Assembly: GCF_001648775.1 (NCBI RefSeq)
Contig: NZ_LVEJ01000009.1
Span: 34,216-98,215, forward strand
Direction of reading: 5' to 3'
From: Pseudomonas fluorescens
Lineage (GTDB): Bacteria > Pseudomonadota > Gammaproteobacteria > Pseudomonadales > Pseudomonadaceae
DNA length: 64,000 nt
Shown here: one piece after another, positions 40,780-49,085 of the stretch
Numbering within the stretch: position 1 is the first letter of the stretch
How the letters are laid out: each line of letters starts with the position of its first letter
The notes under the pieces: generated by a model
Seen by the model: the letters and a program-made list of their open reading frames with translations, nothing else
Database searches by the model: none
Told to the model about the DNA's origin: nothing
Made by a program: the position numbers and the translations under genes

Positions 40780-41469
40780 ATGCGCTGGAGCTACCCGCTC
40801 GCTCAGCTAAGTGTATGTGCCGGCCTGTTGCTGGCGCCGTTCGCCACTCAGGCCGCAACGGAAGAAGACCCTTGGGAAAGCGTCAACCGCCCGATTTTCC
40901 AGTTCAACGACTTCGTTGACACTTATGCGCTGAAGCCACTGGCCCAGGGCTATGAGTTCGTCACGCCGCAGTTTCTCGAAGACGGCATCCACAACATGTT
41001 CCGCAACGTTGGCGATGTCACCAACCTGGCGAACAACATTCTGCAAGCCAAACCGGCTGCTGCAGGCGTTGACACCGCTCGCCTGATCTTCAATACCACC
41101 TTCGGTCTGCTCGGCTTCTTCGATGTCGGCACCAAAATGGGCTTGAACCGCAGCGACGAAGACTTCGGTCAGACCCTCGGTTACTGGGGCGTGGGCAGCG
41201 GTCCGTATGTGATGCTGCCACTGATGGGCCCGAGCACGCTGCGTGACGCGCCTTCGAAGTACGTCGACAGCTACACCGGCATGTATCGTTACATCAACGA
41301 TGTGCCGGTGCGTAACTCGATCTTCGGCCTGAACATCGTCGACACCCGCGCCAGCCTGCTGTCGAGCGAGAAGTTGATCAGCGGCGACAAGTACACCTTC
41401 ATCCGCAACGCTTACTTGCAGAACCGCGAATTCAAAGTGAAGGATGGCCAGGTCGAAGACGATTTTTAA
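40780..41469 (+). CDS. mlaA: MlaA/VacJ family outer-membrane lipid asymmetry protein
   Basis: The 229-residue protein carries the MlaA core: EDPWESVNRPIFQFND, VGDVTNLANNILQ, FNTTFGLLGFFDVGTKMGL, and DFGQTLGYWGVGSGPYVMLPL. MlaA sits in the outer membrane with porins and removes misplaced phospholipids to the MlaC shuttle. AAGGAG precedes the ATG by seven bases. The signal sequence ends FATQA with Ala-Thr-Glu after it, a signal peptidase I site. No lipobox with Cys at the mature start is present, unlike E. coli MlaA; the only Cys (LSVC at residues 10-13) is inside the hydrophobic core. Confidence 0.92.
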   Translation: MRWSYPLAQLSVCAGLLLAPFATQAATEEDPWESVNRPIFQFNDFVDTYALKPLAQGYEFVTPQFLEDGIHNMFRNVGDVTNLANNILQAKPAAAGVDTARLIFNTTFGLLGFFDVGTKMGLNRSDEDFGQTLGYWGVGSGPYVMLPLMGPSTLRDAPSKYVDSYTGMYRYINDVPVRNSIFGLNIVDTRASLLSSEKLISGDKYTFIRNAYLQNREFKVKDGQVEDDF

Positions 41470-41487
41470 TCTCGACCGGTAAAAACA

Positions 41488-41513
41488 AAGGCGACCTTCG
41501 GGTCGCCTTTTTT
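41488..41513. terminator. Intrinsic terminator mlaA / PilZ
   Basis: AAAGGCGACC-TTCG-GGTCGCCTTTTTT: a stable UUCG tetraloop hairpin between convergent genes. Confidence 0.93.
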
Positions 41514-41521
41514 GTGTGCAG

Positions 41522-41821
41522 CTATTTCATCTCGAGGATGCTCAGGCCGAGCCTCTGGCTGTCGCCTTCCTGCGCCTTGACCCACACCACTTCAGTCTCT
41601 GCCTCGAGGCCGCTGAGCGCTGCGTGATCGGAGTCGATGCGCACGCGCAAACGGTCGCCAACCGCGAACTGGCGCGGTGCTTCGACCTGCATGCCACTGC
41701 TGGACAGATCGATACAGGTCGCTGAAACCTGATCGCCTGCATGAATCAACACGACATCGGCATCGACCCGCATGCGGATGAAATCGCGCTTTTCGCTGTA
41801 GTCCCGACCGGTTTGACTCAT
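41522..41821 (-). CDS. Single-domain PilZ protein
   Basis: The 99-residue protein is little more than a PilZ barrel. The RxxxR motif is RDFIR near residue 12-16 and the DxSxxG motif is DLSSSG, so both c-di-GMP-binding motifs are intact, in contrast to the PilZ protein at 31.8 kb. AAGGACGGA lies ahead of the ATG at 41821. It is divergent from the RssB-type gene; partner unknown. Confidence 0.88.
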   Translation of the reverse strand: MSQTGRDYSEKRDFIRMRVDADVVLIHAGDQVSATCIDLSSSGMQVEAPRQFAVGDRLRVRIDSDHAALSGLEAETEVVWVKAQEGDSQRLGLSILEMK

Positions 41822-42096
41822 GGTTCCGTCCTTCCATTGGGTTACGGTTTGAGCTGTTCTTATAACTCTCGGTGATTTGACAAGTAAAGTCGTCAAGCGA
41901 CCATCGGCGCATGCTTGAAACGCTCTGCGGATGGGAGTACCGTCTGCGCCTTAGAAGGGCACCTCTGGTGCAATCGCGTTTGGAGCCAATGCTCGAAAGC
42001 GGTGCAGCAGAGAGGCTAGAAAGCGAATCCAGTAGTCTGCGCAGGGCCCGATGCCCCGCCAACTACGCCAACCTAATTCTGGCGCCGTTTGCCCAC

Positions 42097-43278
42097 ATGC
42101 CAAAAACCAGTGCCACGCTGCTGATAATCGATGATGACGAAGTAGTGCGCGCGAGCCTCGCGGCCTATTTGGAAGACAGTGGTTTCAGCGTCCTGCAGGC
42201 CAGCAATGGCCAACAGGGTCTTCAGGTATTCGAGCAAGACACGCCCGACTTGGTCATCTGCGATCTGCGCATGCCGCAGATGGGCGGTCTCGAACTGATC
42301 CGTCAGGTCACCGAGCGGTCGCCGCAAACGCCAGTCATCGTGGTGTCGGGTGCCGGCGTGATGAACGACGCGGTCGAGGCCCTGCGCCTGGGCGCGGCGG
42401 ATTACCTGATCAAGCCTCTCGAAGATCTGGCTGTGCTCGAGCACTCTGTGCGCCGGGCCCTGGATCGTGCGCGCCTGCTGCTGGAAAACCAGCGCTACCG
42501 CGAGAAGCTGGAAAAGGCCAACCGCGAGCTTGCGGCCAGCCTCAACCTGCTCCAGGAAGACCAGAACGCCGGTCGCCAGGTGCAGATGAACATGCTGCCG
42601 GAAAGCCCGTGGAGCATTGACGAGTTCAAGTTTGCCCACCAGATCATCCCGTCGTTGTACCTGTCGGGTGATTTTGTCGACTATTTCCGTGTCGACGAGC
42701 GCCGGGTCGCTTTTTACCTGGCAGATGTTTCCGGTCATGGCGCCTCTTCAGCCTTTGTCACCGTGCTGTTGAAGTTCATGACCACGCGCTTGCTGTTCGA
42801 ATCCAAGCGCAACGGCACATTGCCGGAATTCAAGCCTTCGGAAGTCCTTGGTCATATCAACCGGGGGCTGATCAGTTGTAAGCTGGGTAAACACGTCACG
42901 ATGGTCGGTGGAGTCATCGACGAGGAGACCGGTTTGTTGACCTATAGCATCGGCGGCCATCTGCCGTTGCCTGTGTTGTACACGCCTGACAGTGTTCGTT
43001 ATCTGGAAGGCCGTGGTCTGCCGGTGGGGCTTTTCAATGAAGCCACCTACGAAGATCACGTGCTAGAGCTGCCGCCGACGTTCAGCCTGACGCTGATGTC
43101 TGATGGCATTCTGGACCTTTTGCCAGAACCTACGCTCAAAGAAAAAGAAGCCGCTTTGCCTCAACGGGTGAAGTCGGCGGGCGGCAGCCTGGATGGTCTG
43201 CGGCAAGTGTTTGGATTGGCCACGCTAGGGGAGATGCCGGATGATATCGCCCTGTTGGTGTTGAGCAGGAATCTTTAA
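42097..43278 (+). CDS. rssB: Response regulator with PP2C-type phosphatase domain (RssB-like)
   Basis: The 393-residue protein has an N-terminal receiver (acidic D12-D14, phospho-acceptor Asp56 in LVICDLRMPQMGG, Lys in YLIKPLED), a coiled-coil linker (about residues 125-160) and a C-terminal PP2C/SpoIIE-like domain. Metal-binding signatures SGDFVDYF, ADVSGHGASSAF, MSDGILDLL and PDDIALLVL are all present, so phosphatase activity looks possible, unlike E. coli RssB whose domain is degenerate. It shares TAATG with the following STAS gene. In E. coli RssB delivers sigma-S to ClpXP; the Pseudomonas role is less clear. Confidence 0.88.
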   Translation: MPKTSATLLIIDDDEVVRASLAAYLEDSGFSVLQASNGQQGLQVFEQDTPDLVICDLRMPQMGGLELIRQVTERSPQTPVIVVSGAGVMNDAVEALRLGAADYLIKPLEDLAVLEHSVRRALDRARLLLENQRYREKLEKANRELAASLNLLQEDQNAGRQVQMNMLPESPWSIDEFKFAHQIIPSLYLSGDFVDYFRVDERRVAFYLADVSGHGASSAFVTVLLKFMTTRLLFESKRNGTLPEFKPSEVLGHINRGLISCKLGKHVTMVGGVIDEETGLLTYSIGGHLPLPVLYTPDSVRYLEGRGLPVGLFNEATYEDHVLELPPTFSLTLMSDGILDLLPEPTLKEKEAALPQRVKSAGGSLDGLRQVFGLATLGEMPDDIALLVLSRNL

Positions 43279-43760
43279 TGAGTACCGGTAGAATCCAGTT
43301 CGCCGAGCAGGACGGCACCTTCGTCCTGAAATTCGTCGGTGAAGTTCGCCTGACCCTGTGTTCGGCGTTGGATGCGACTATTGAGAAAATCTTCACCGCG
43401 CTGAATTTCAACGCGATCGTGATCGATTTGACCGAAACCCGCAGCATCGACAGCACCACCTTGGGCTTGCTGGCCAAACTGTCGATCCTGTCGCGGCAGA
43501 AGGTCGGCCTGCTGCCGACCGTCGTCACCACCCACGATGACATCACCCGTCTGTTGCAATCGATGGGTTTCGAGCAGGTGTTCAACATCGTCAACCACCC
43601 GGTGCCATGCCCGGAGTGCCTGGACGACCTGCCGGATCAGGACCAGTCGGAGGAAGTGGTGCGGATCAAGGTGCTGGAAGCGCACAAGATCCTCATGGGC
43701 CTGAACGATTCCAATCGTGAAGCGTTTCATGATCTGGTGAATGCCCTCGAGCGGCATTGA
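43278..43760 (+). CDS. rssC: STAS-domain anti-sigma factor antagonist (RssC-like)
   Basis: The 160-residue protein starts with a STAS domain (GRIQFAEQDGTFVLKFVGEV; VIDLTETRSIDSTTLGLLAKL). The Ser in IDSTTLG is the expected phosphorylation site. The tail (CPECLDDLPDQDQSEEVVRI) carries a Cys pair and acidic residues. Its start codon overlaps the stop of the RssB-like gene by one base. Together they look like a partner-switch pair: phosphatase plus its STAS substrate; no matching anti-sigma kinase is in view. Confidence 0.88.
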   Translation: MSTGRIQFAEQDGTFVLKFVGEVRLTLCSALDATIEKIFTALNFNAIVIDLTETRSIDSTTLGLLAKLSILSRQKVGLLPTVVTTHDDITRLLQSMGFEQVFNIVNHPVPCPECLDDLPDQDQSEEVVRIKVLEAHKILMGLNDSNREAFHDLVNALERH

Positions 43761-43791
43761 TCTCATGAAGTGATGTTGTCTGGGCTGGCCC

Positions 43792-43869
43792 CTTCGCGAG
43801 CAAGCTCGCTCCCACACTGGATCAGCGTCGTTCACAAATCCCCTTGTGGGAGCGAGCTTGCTCGCGAAG
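43792..43869. repeat. REP pair (REPIN-like)
   Basis: CTTCGCGAGCAAGCTCGCTCCCACA faces TGTGGGAGCGAGCTTGCTCGCGAAG with a 28-base spacer, between rssC and tal. Confidence 0.92.
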
Positions 43870-43904
43870 GCTTCAGTTCAATCAACGCGGCTCTCAATGC
43901 AGAA

Positions 43905-43942
43905 TAAAAAAAGGGCGAACCTGTGAAGGTTCGCCCTTTTTG
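43905..43942. terminator. Intrinsic terminator rssC / tal
   Basis: AAAAAAAGGGCGAACCT pairs with AGGTTCGCCCTTTTT over a GTGA loop; A and T runs serve both convergent genes. Confidence 0.92.
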
Positions 43943-43959
43943 CATTTCACTCACTCAAA

Positions 43960-44886
43960 TCACAGCTTGGCCTGCAACAGCGCCTCAAGCTTCTCCTGAT
44001 CGCGGGCAAACTGACGAATGCCCTCAGCCAGTTTCTCGGTGGCCATCGCGTCTTCGTTGGACAACCAGCGGAACTGCGCTTCGCTCAGGCTCAGACGCGC
44101 TTCACCGGCATTGCCCGGTGCGAGTTTGCGCTCCAGCTTGCCGGTGTCGGCCGCCAGTTTGTCGATCAGGTCCGGGCTGATGGTCAGACGGTCGCAACCG
44201 GCCAGTTGCTCGATCTGATTGAGATTGCGGAAGCTCGCGCCCATGACCACGGTCTTGTAGTCATTGGCCTTGTAGTAGTTGTAGATGCGCGTCACCGACT
44301 GTACGCCCGGATCATCGGCGCCGGTGTAGTCGTTGCCGTTGGCCTTCTTGTACCAGTCGTAGATGCGGCCCACGAATGGCGAAATCAGGAACACCCCGGC
44401 GTCAGCGCAAGCCGCTGCCTGAGCGAAGGAGAACAGCAGGGTCAGGTTGGTCTGGATGCCTTCCTTCTCCAGCACTTCGGCGGCGCGGATGCCTTCCCAG
44501 GTCGAAGCGATCTTGATCAGCACGCGATCGCGGCCAACGCCGGCCTTGTCGTACAGTTCGATCAGACGATGCGCGCGTTTCAGTACGGCATCCTTGTCGA
44601 ACGACAGGCGCGCATCCACTTCGGTGGAGATACGGCCCGGGATCACTTTGAGAATTTCCTGGCCGACCGCAACGCCGAAACGGTCGCTGGCCAGGCCGAC
44701 ATCGCCCTTGCAGTCGCTGACGCAAGCGTTCAGCAGTTCGGCATAAGCGGGAATGGCCGCCGCTTTGAGCAGCAGGGAAGGGTTGGTGGTGGCGTCGACC
44801 GGTTTGACTCGGGCGATCGCTTCGAAGTCGCCGGTATCAGCAACAACGGTGGTGAATTGTTTGAGTTGTTCCAGCTTGGAAGTCAT
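43960..44886 (-). CDS. tal: Transaldolase
   Basis: The 308-residue class I transaldolase transfers dihydroxyacetone units in the pentose phosphate pathway. It begins [20 protein letters not shown], shows [12 protein letters not shown], the Schiff-base Lys near residue 131 in [12 protein letters not shown], and [19 protein letters not shown]. Length and motifs match TalB. It is a single gene with a strong bidirectional terminator downstream. Confidence 0.96.
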   Translation of the reverse strand: MTSKLEQLKQFTTVVADTGDFEAIARVKPVDATTNPSLLLKAAAIPAYAELLNACVSDCKGDVGLASDRFGVAVGQEILKVIPGRISTEVDARLSFDKDAVLKRAHRLIELYDKAGVGRDRVLIKIASTWEGIRAAEVLEKEGIQTNLTLLFSFAQAAACADAGVFLISPFVGRIYDWYKKANGNDYTGADDPGVQSVTRIYNYYKANDYKTVVMGASFRNLNQIEQLAGCDRLTISPDLIDKLAADTGKLERKLAPGNAGEARLSLSEAQFRWLSNEDAMATEKLAEGIRQFARDQEKLEALLQAKL

Positions 44887-45088
44887 GGGCGTGCTCTATC
44901 CTATGGGTCTGATGACATTACCCGAGCGCTGACGGTCACTCAAGGGCGTGTACGTGTATCGATGGCCCCTGCGGCAACAACCTGAAAACGATTGTTTGAA
45001 AGGTGGGGCGGGCTATCGATGAATACGATGCCAAAACAGCCAACAGGTTCAAAGCAACCGACCTGCGTACAGGCCGGTTGTGCACGCA

Positions 45089-46042
45089 CTATTGGGCGTT
45101 CAACAGGGCTTCGACCGACATGCGCGCCGGTTTCGGTTGTCCGTCGGAGGTCAGCAGGCCGAAGTTCTTCTCGCGTTCATTGCTGCCGCTATCGCTGTTT
45201 TTCCATTCATAGATGGAGGTCAGCGGGATGTTGAGTTTTTTAACATCGCCGATAAACGCGTTGATCTTGCTCGCTTGCCCTTCAGGCCCGCCATTGGACG
45301 CGAGTGCCGAAATCCCCCATTCACTGATGACCCCCGGCAGATGGAAGTTCTGCTGAATAAACGATTGTGCATTGCTGATCTGCGTGGCGGTCATGCCATA
45401 GGGGTGATAGGACACCGCGCTCAGGCATTTCGGGTATTCGCTGACGATACGATTAAGCGCCACGGTAGAGGCCGAGCCCGCGCTGGGTGGCCGGGCGAAG
45501 CCGTAACCGATCACCGGCGTCGATGGCGGTTGCCCTTGCAGGGTCTTGCACACGGCGCTCATGAACGGCACAAACGTGGTGTCGAACTTGCCCGTCGGCC
45601 AATAGGTTTCCAGGTCCGGCTCGTTCCATAACTCAATCGCGACCATTTGCGAGCCGTACGTTTGTTCCAGCCCGGTCACGGCTTTGGCGAAGCCTTCACC
45701 GGCGCTGGCCAGTTCGGCGTTTGAAGTGGCGGGCAACGGCTTGATTGCGCGGACCGTCAGCAGCACCTCCAGTCCTGCGGACTTGGCCGCTGCAAAAGCG
45801 TCGCTGACTTGTTGCTGATAAGCCTTGGCAGTCAGGCTCTCGCTCCACACGCCGAAGCGGACAAAACCGAAGCCCGCCGTTTTGATCTGTGCGGCGTCGG
45901 CCGCCGTGAAGTTCTGGATCTTCACCTGAACGCCGATGTTCTTGGCGGGAAGGTTAGGGAACAGTTCGCTGGCGTGAACCTGAGTGGCACCCAGCACCAT
46001 CAGCGCCAGGGCGCCGAGTTTTTTGAGATGTACGGATTTCAT
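45089..46042 (-). CDS. Secreted clan-A glycoside hydrolase
   Basis: The 317-residue protein has a signal peptide (MKSVHLKKLGALALMVLGATQVHA) and a TIM-barrel glycosidase domain. The acid/base Glu is in VAIELWNEPDLE and the nucleophile Glu in GVISEWGISAL, the pattern of GH-A clan enzymes such as GH5/GH39 and PslG-like hydrolases. It is expected in the periplasm or outside. It stands divergently from the exopolysaccharide operon starting 295 bases away, so the likely substrate is the local polysaccharide; this is inference. The exact GH family is not assigned. Confidence 0.8.
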   Translation of the reverse strand: MKSVHLKKLGALALMVLGATQVHASELFPNLPAKNIGVQVKIQNFTAADAAQIKTAGFGFVRFGVWSESLTAKAYQQQVSDAFAAAKSAGLEVLLTVRAIKPLPATSNAELASAGEGFAKAVTGLEQTYGSQMVAIELWNEPDLETYWPTGKFDTTFVPFMSAVCKTLQGQPPSTPVIGYGFARPPSAGSASTVALNRIVSEYPKCLSAVSYHPYGMTATQISNAQSFIQQNFHLPGVISEWGISALASNGGPEGQASKINAFIGDVKKLNIPLTSIYEWKNSDSGSNEREKNFGLLTSDGQPKPARMSVEALLNAQ

Positions 46043-46336
46043 GTCTGCTCTCCCGAAGAGAAGTGACAACTACGAATGTTTTATCTCGTTACTCAATTTT
46101 CGAGTGAGGTGATGGCACTTAGTGCGCGAATGTTATTTTTTGTCGGAAAACCATTGCCCGAAAATCACAGTTATTTTTAGTCCGCTAATTGTGGTTGGGG
46201 CGCTTTTAAACGCTGTGGTACTTAATGCTTCGGTACTAACAGGGCGAATCTATTTCTGAGTGCAGGAAGATCTTGAGGGTTCATTCAAATGCTCTCGGGA
46301 TGTTGGCCGTTTGACATTACACAGGAAAGTAAAACC
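46043..46336. promoter_or_regulatory. AT-rich divergent control region of the EPS locus
   Basis: This 294-base region between the glycosidase and wzb is clearly more AT-rich than its surroundings. It holds the shared motif GTTATTTTTAGTC (46170-46182), GGTACTTA (46217-46224) and CGGTACTA (46231-46238). A TGGCAC-N5-GCGC string at 46112-46126 resembles a sigma-54 site weakly. Confidence 0.6.
46170..46182 (+). promoter_or_regulatory. Shared EPS motif, copy 1 (upstream of wzb)
   Basis: GTTATTTTTAGTC, identical over 14 bases (with a leading A) to the copy at 57425. No known regulator was matched. Confidence 0.5.
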
Positions 46337-46777
46337 TTGTTCAGAAAGATCCTTGTCGTTTGCGTGGGCAACATATGCCGAAGTCCAACGGCAGAACTGA
46401 TGCTGCGCAACGCGCTGGCCCCTTCGGCCATCACAGTGTCCTCCGCAGGCCTGTCGGCACGGGTCGGCGAGGGTGTCGAAGCCTCCGCCCGCCAAGTGCT
46501 GGAAGACCATGGGCACAGCGCCGAGGGCTTCACGGCACGGCAACTGACCGCGGACATCGTCAATGAATCGGACCTGATTCTGGTGATGGAAAAACAACAT
46601 GTAAATCAAGTATTGAAGATTGCCTCTCACGCCAGAGGCAAAGTATTTCTGCTCGGCAAGTGGCAGAGCGAACGTGAAATACAAGACCCGTATCGTCAAG
46701 GCAAGGCCGCTTTTATTCATGCCCATGCATTGATTGAAGATGCTGTCAGCTCATGGGCACAACGCCTCGCGCGTTGA
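46337..46777 (+). CDS. wzb: Low-molecular-weight protein tyrosine phosphatase (Wzb-like)
   Basis: The 146-residue phosphatase has the P-loop CVGNICRSPTAE (C-x5-R) near the N-terminus and the general acid Asp in QDPYRQGK near the C-terminus. Such enzymes remove phosphates from the C-terminal Tyr cluster of Wzc kinases and allow polymerisation cycles. The TTG at 46337 is favoured since AGGAAAG lies about eight bases ahead and the fold starts FRKILVVCVGN; a start at 46289 is possible. It leads the EPS operon, followed by wzc. Confidence 0.88.
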   Translation: MFRKILVVCVGNICRSPTAELMLRNALAPSAITVSSAGLSARVGEGVEASARQVLEDHGHSAEGFTARQLTADIVNESDLILVMEKQHVNQVLKIASHARGKVFLLGKWQSEREIQDPYRQGKAAFIHAHALIEDAVSSWAQRLAR

Positions 46778-46816
46778 TGAATATTCTTCAGATCAATGAA
46801 TGGTAAGAACAGACTT

Positions 46817-49045
46817 ATGCAGTTACCGTCCGTCATCGGCACCCGCGACAATGATCAAGACAGTATTGATCTTCTCGGCATATTCGGCAGTTTGATCGAC
46901 CAGAAGTGGTTGATCGGCGCGCTCACCGGCGCCTTCATGGTCACCGGCGTGGCTTACGCGGTGTTGGCCACCCCGGTTTACCTGGCGAACGCGCTGGTGC
47001 AGGTCGAGCCGAAAAAGAACGACATGCTCGGCTTCTCCGACCTCAACAGCATGCTCGGTGGGCAATCGCCATCGGTGACCGAAATCGGCATCATCAAGTC
47101 CCGCGCGGTGATCGGCAAAACCGTCGATGACCTGCGTCTGGACATCGATGTCACCCCCAACACCTTCCCGATGATTGGCGGCTTTCTCGCCCGGCGTTAT
47201 CGCGGTGAGACCGAGACCAGCGTCGCTGTGCCGCGTTTCGGTTTGAACAGCTACGCCTGGGGCGGTGAGCGTCTGGAGTTCGCCCGGCTCAATCTGCCGA
47301 AAGAACTGCTCGGCAAAAAACTCACCCTGATTGCCGGTGAACAAAAGCACTTCCAGTTGCTCGATGACAACGACAACCTGCTGGTCGAAGGCGTCGCCGG
47401 TGAAGCGTTCGCGCAGGACGGCGTGGAAGGGCAGATCTCGCAACTGCAGGCCAACCCCGGCACGCGTTTCGAAGTGGTGCGTAACCCGCGGATCGTGACG
47501 ATTCAGGGTTATCAGGACGCGCTTGATATCTCCGAGCAGGGCAAGGAGTCGGGGATTATCCGTCTGGCGCTGGCCAGTTCCGACGCCGCTGAAGCGGTGA
47601 AGATTCTGAACAAGATCGCCGCGCTGTACGTCGATCAGAACGTGCGTCGCACTTCGGCGGAAGCGGCGCAGAGTCTGGCTTTCCTGCAAAGCCAGTTGCC
47701 GCAGGTCAAACGTGATCTGGCCAAGGCCAGCGATGCGCTGAACGCCTATCAGACCCACGGCAAGACCGTGAACATCTCGCTGGAAACGCAATCGGTGCTC
47801 GGTCAGTCCGTGGCCTTGGAAACGCGGATCTCCGAGCTGAAAATGCAGCAGGCGGAGATGGACCGCAAGTTCACCAAACAGCACCCGGCCTATCGCGCAT
47901 TAATGAGCCAGATCGGCGAGCTGACCCAGCAACAGAAGTCGCTGGAAGGCAAGGTCGGCGATCTGCCCGCGACCCAACAAGAGCTGCTCAACCTGACCCG
48001 CGATGTCGAAGTCGCTTCGCAGATCTACACGCAGTTGCTGAACAAGTCCCAGGAGCTGGACATCGTCCGTGCCGGTGCCGTGGGGAACGTGCGTTTGGTC
48101 GATGCGGCGGATGTCGACCTGACCAGTCCGGTCAAACCGAAAAAAGCCCTGATCGTTATCATCGCGACGTTCCTCGGTGCCTTTGTTGGCGTGGCGCTGG
48201 TGCTGCTGCGCAAATCCCTGAGCCGTGGTCTCGAAGGCCCGGAAGCCATCGAGCAACTCGGCCTGCCGGTGTACGCCTCGATTCCCTACAGCGCCTTGCA
48301 GGAGGAAGAGGACAACAAAAAAGGTCGCGCCCGCGATGGCGTCGACAAACCGGCATACCTTTTGGCGCTGCGTAACCCGACCGATCTGTCGATCGAATCG
48401 ATCCGCAGTCTGCGCACCTGCTTGCACTTCGCCGGCCTCGATTCGACCAACAACCGCATCATGATTTCCGGGCCGAGCCCGCAAGTCGGCAAGACCTTCG
48501 TCTCGTCCAACCTCGCGGCGGTCATGGCGTTGAGCGGCCAACGCGTGGTGCTGATCGACGCTGACATGCGCAAAGGGCACCTGCACAAAACCCTCAACAC
48601 GCCGATCACCAACGGTTTGTCCGACCTGCTGGTCAAGCGTTGCAGCATCGATCAGGCAATCAACAAAGTCGAAGTCGACAACCTGCACTTCATCAGCCGT
48701 GGTCAGGTGCCGCCCAATCCCTCCGAGCTGTTGATGCACGCCAACTTCCGCGAACTGCTGGCGGAACTGAGCGAACGCTATGACCTGGTGATCATCGACA
48801 CGCCGCCACTGCTGGCGGTGACCGATGCGGCCATCGTTGGCCGTGAAGCCGGGATTAGCCTGATCGTCACGCGCTTCGGGGTGAACCCGGCCAAAGAGAT
48901 CGAACTGACCATTCGCCGCTTCGCGCAGAACGGCATCGAGCTCAAAGGCGCGGTGTTCAATGGCGTCGAGAAGCGCGCCGCCAGCTACTACGGCAACGGT
49001 GGTTACGGCTATTACAACTACGAATACGCGTCCGACAAATCCTGA
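46817..49045 (+). CDS. wzc: Polysaccharide co-polymerase / tyrosine kinase Wzc
   Basis: The 742-residue PCP-2a protein has an N-terminal TM helix (WLIGALTGAFMVTGVAYAVL), a large periplasmic Wzz-type domain with coiled-coil segments (about residues 290-400), a second TM helix (ALIVIIATFLGAFVGVALVLL) and a cytoplasmic BY-kinase. Walker A is GPSPQVGKTFVSSN, A' VVLIDADMRKG, and B VIIDTPP. The C-terminal tail SYYGNGGYGYYNYEY has seven Tyr for autophosphorylation. The ATG at 46817 is preferred; 46796 lacks a ribosome site. It acts with Wza for export of Wzy-made polymer. Confidence 0.93.
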   Translation: MQLPSVIGTRDNDQDSIDLLGIFGSLIDQKWLIGALTGAFMVTGVAYAVLATPVYLANALVQVEPKKNDMLGFSDLNSMLGGQSPSVTEIGIIKSRAVIGKTVDDLRLDIDVTPNTFPMIGGFLARRYRGETETSVAVPRFGLNSYAWGGERLEFARLNLPKELLGKKLTLIAGEQKHFQLLDDNDNLLVEGVAGEAFAQDGVEGQISQLQANPGTRFEVVRNPRIVTIQGYQDALDISEQGKESGIIRLALASSDAAEAVKILNKIAALYVDQNVRRTSAEAAQSLAFLQSQLPQVKRDLAKASDALNAYQTHGKTVNISLETQSVLGQSVALETRISELKMQQAEMDRKFTKQHPAYRALMSQIGELTQQQKSLEGKVGDLPATQQELLNLTRDVEVASQIYTQLLNKSQELDIVRAGAVGNVRLVDAADVDLTSPVKPKKALIVIIATFLGAFVGVALVLLRKSLSRGLEGPEAIEQLGLPVYASIPYSALQEEEDNKKGRARDGVDKPAYLLALRNPTDLSIESIRSLRTCLHFAGLDSTNNRIMISGPSPQVGKTFVSSNLAAVMALSGQRVVLIDADMRKGHLHKTLNTPITNGLSDLLVKRCSIDQAINKVEVDNLHFISRGQVPPNPSELLMHANFRELLAELSERYDLVIIDTPPLLAVTDAAIVGREAGISLIVTRFGVNPAKEIELTIRRFAQNGIELKGAVFNGVEKRAASYYGNGGYGYYNYEYASDKS

Positions 49046-49085
49046 CTGTCAGCGACTGTTTTTTCCTCTTTGAAGTGGGTGATTT

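Noticed and set aside
41911..42096. Upstream extension of the RssB-like gene by 62 codons.
   Set aside because: The extra residues are Arg/Leu-rich without family similarity; the receiver domain starts normally at 42097.
46112..46127. Sigma-54-like string TGGCACTTAGTGCGCG upstream of wzb.
   Set aside because: GG-N10-GC spacing fits, but the -12 element is GCGC instead of TTGC. Too weak to call.
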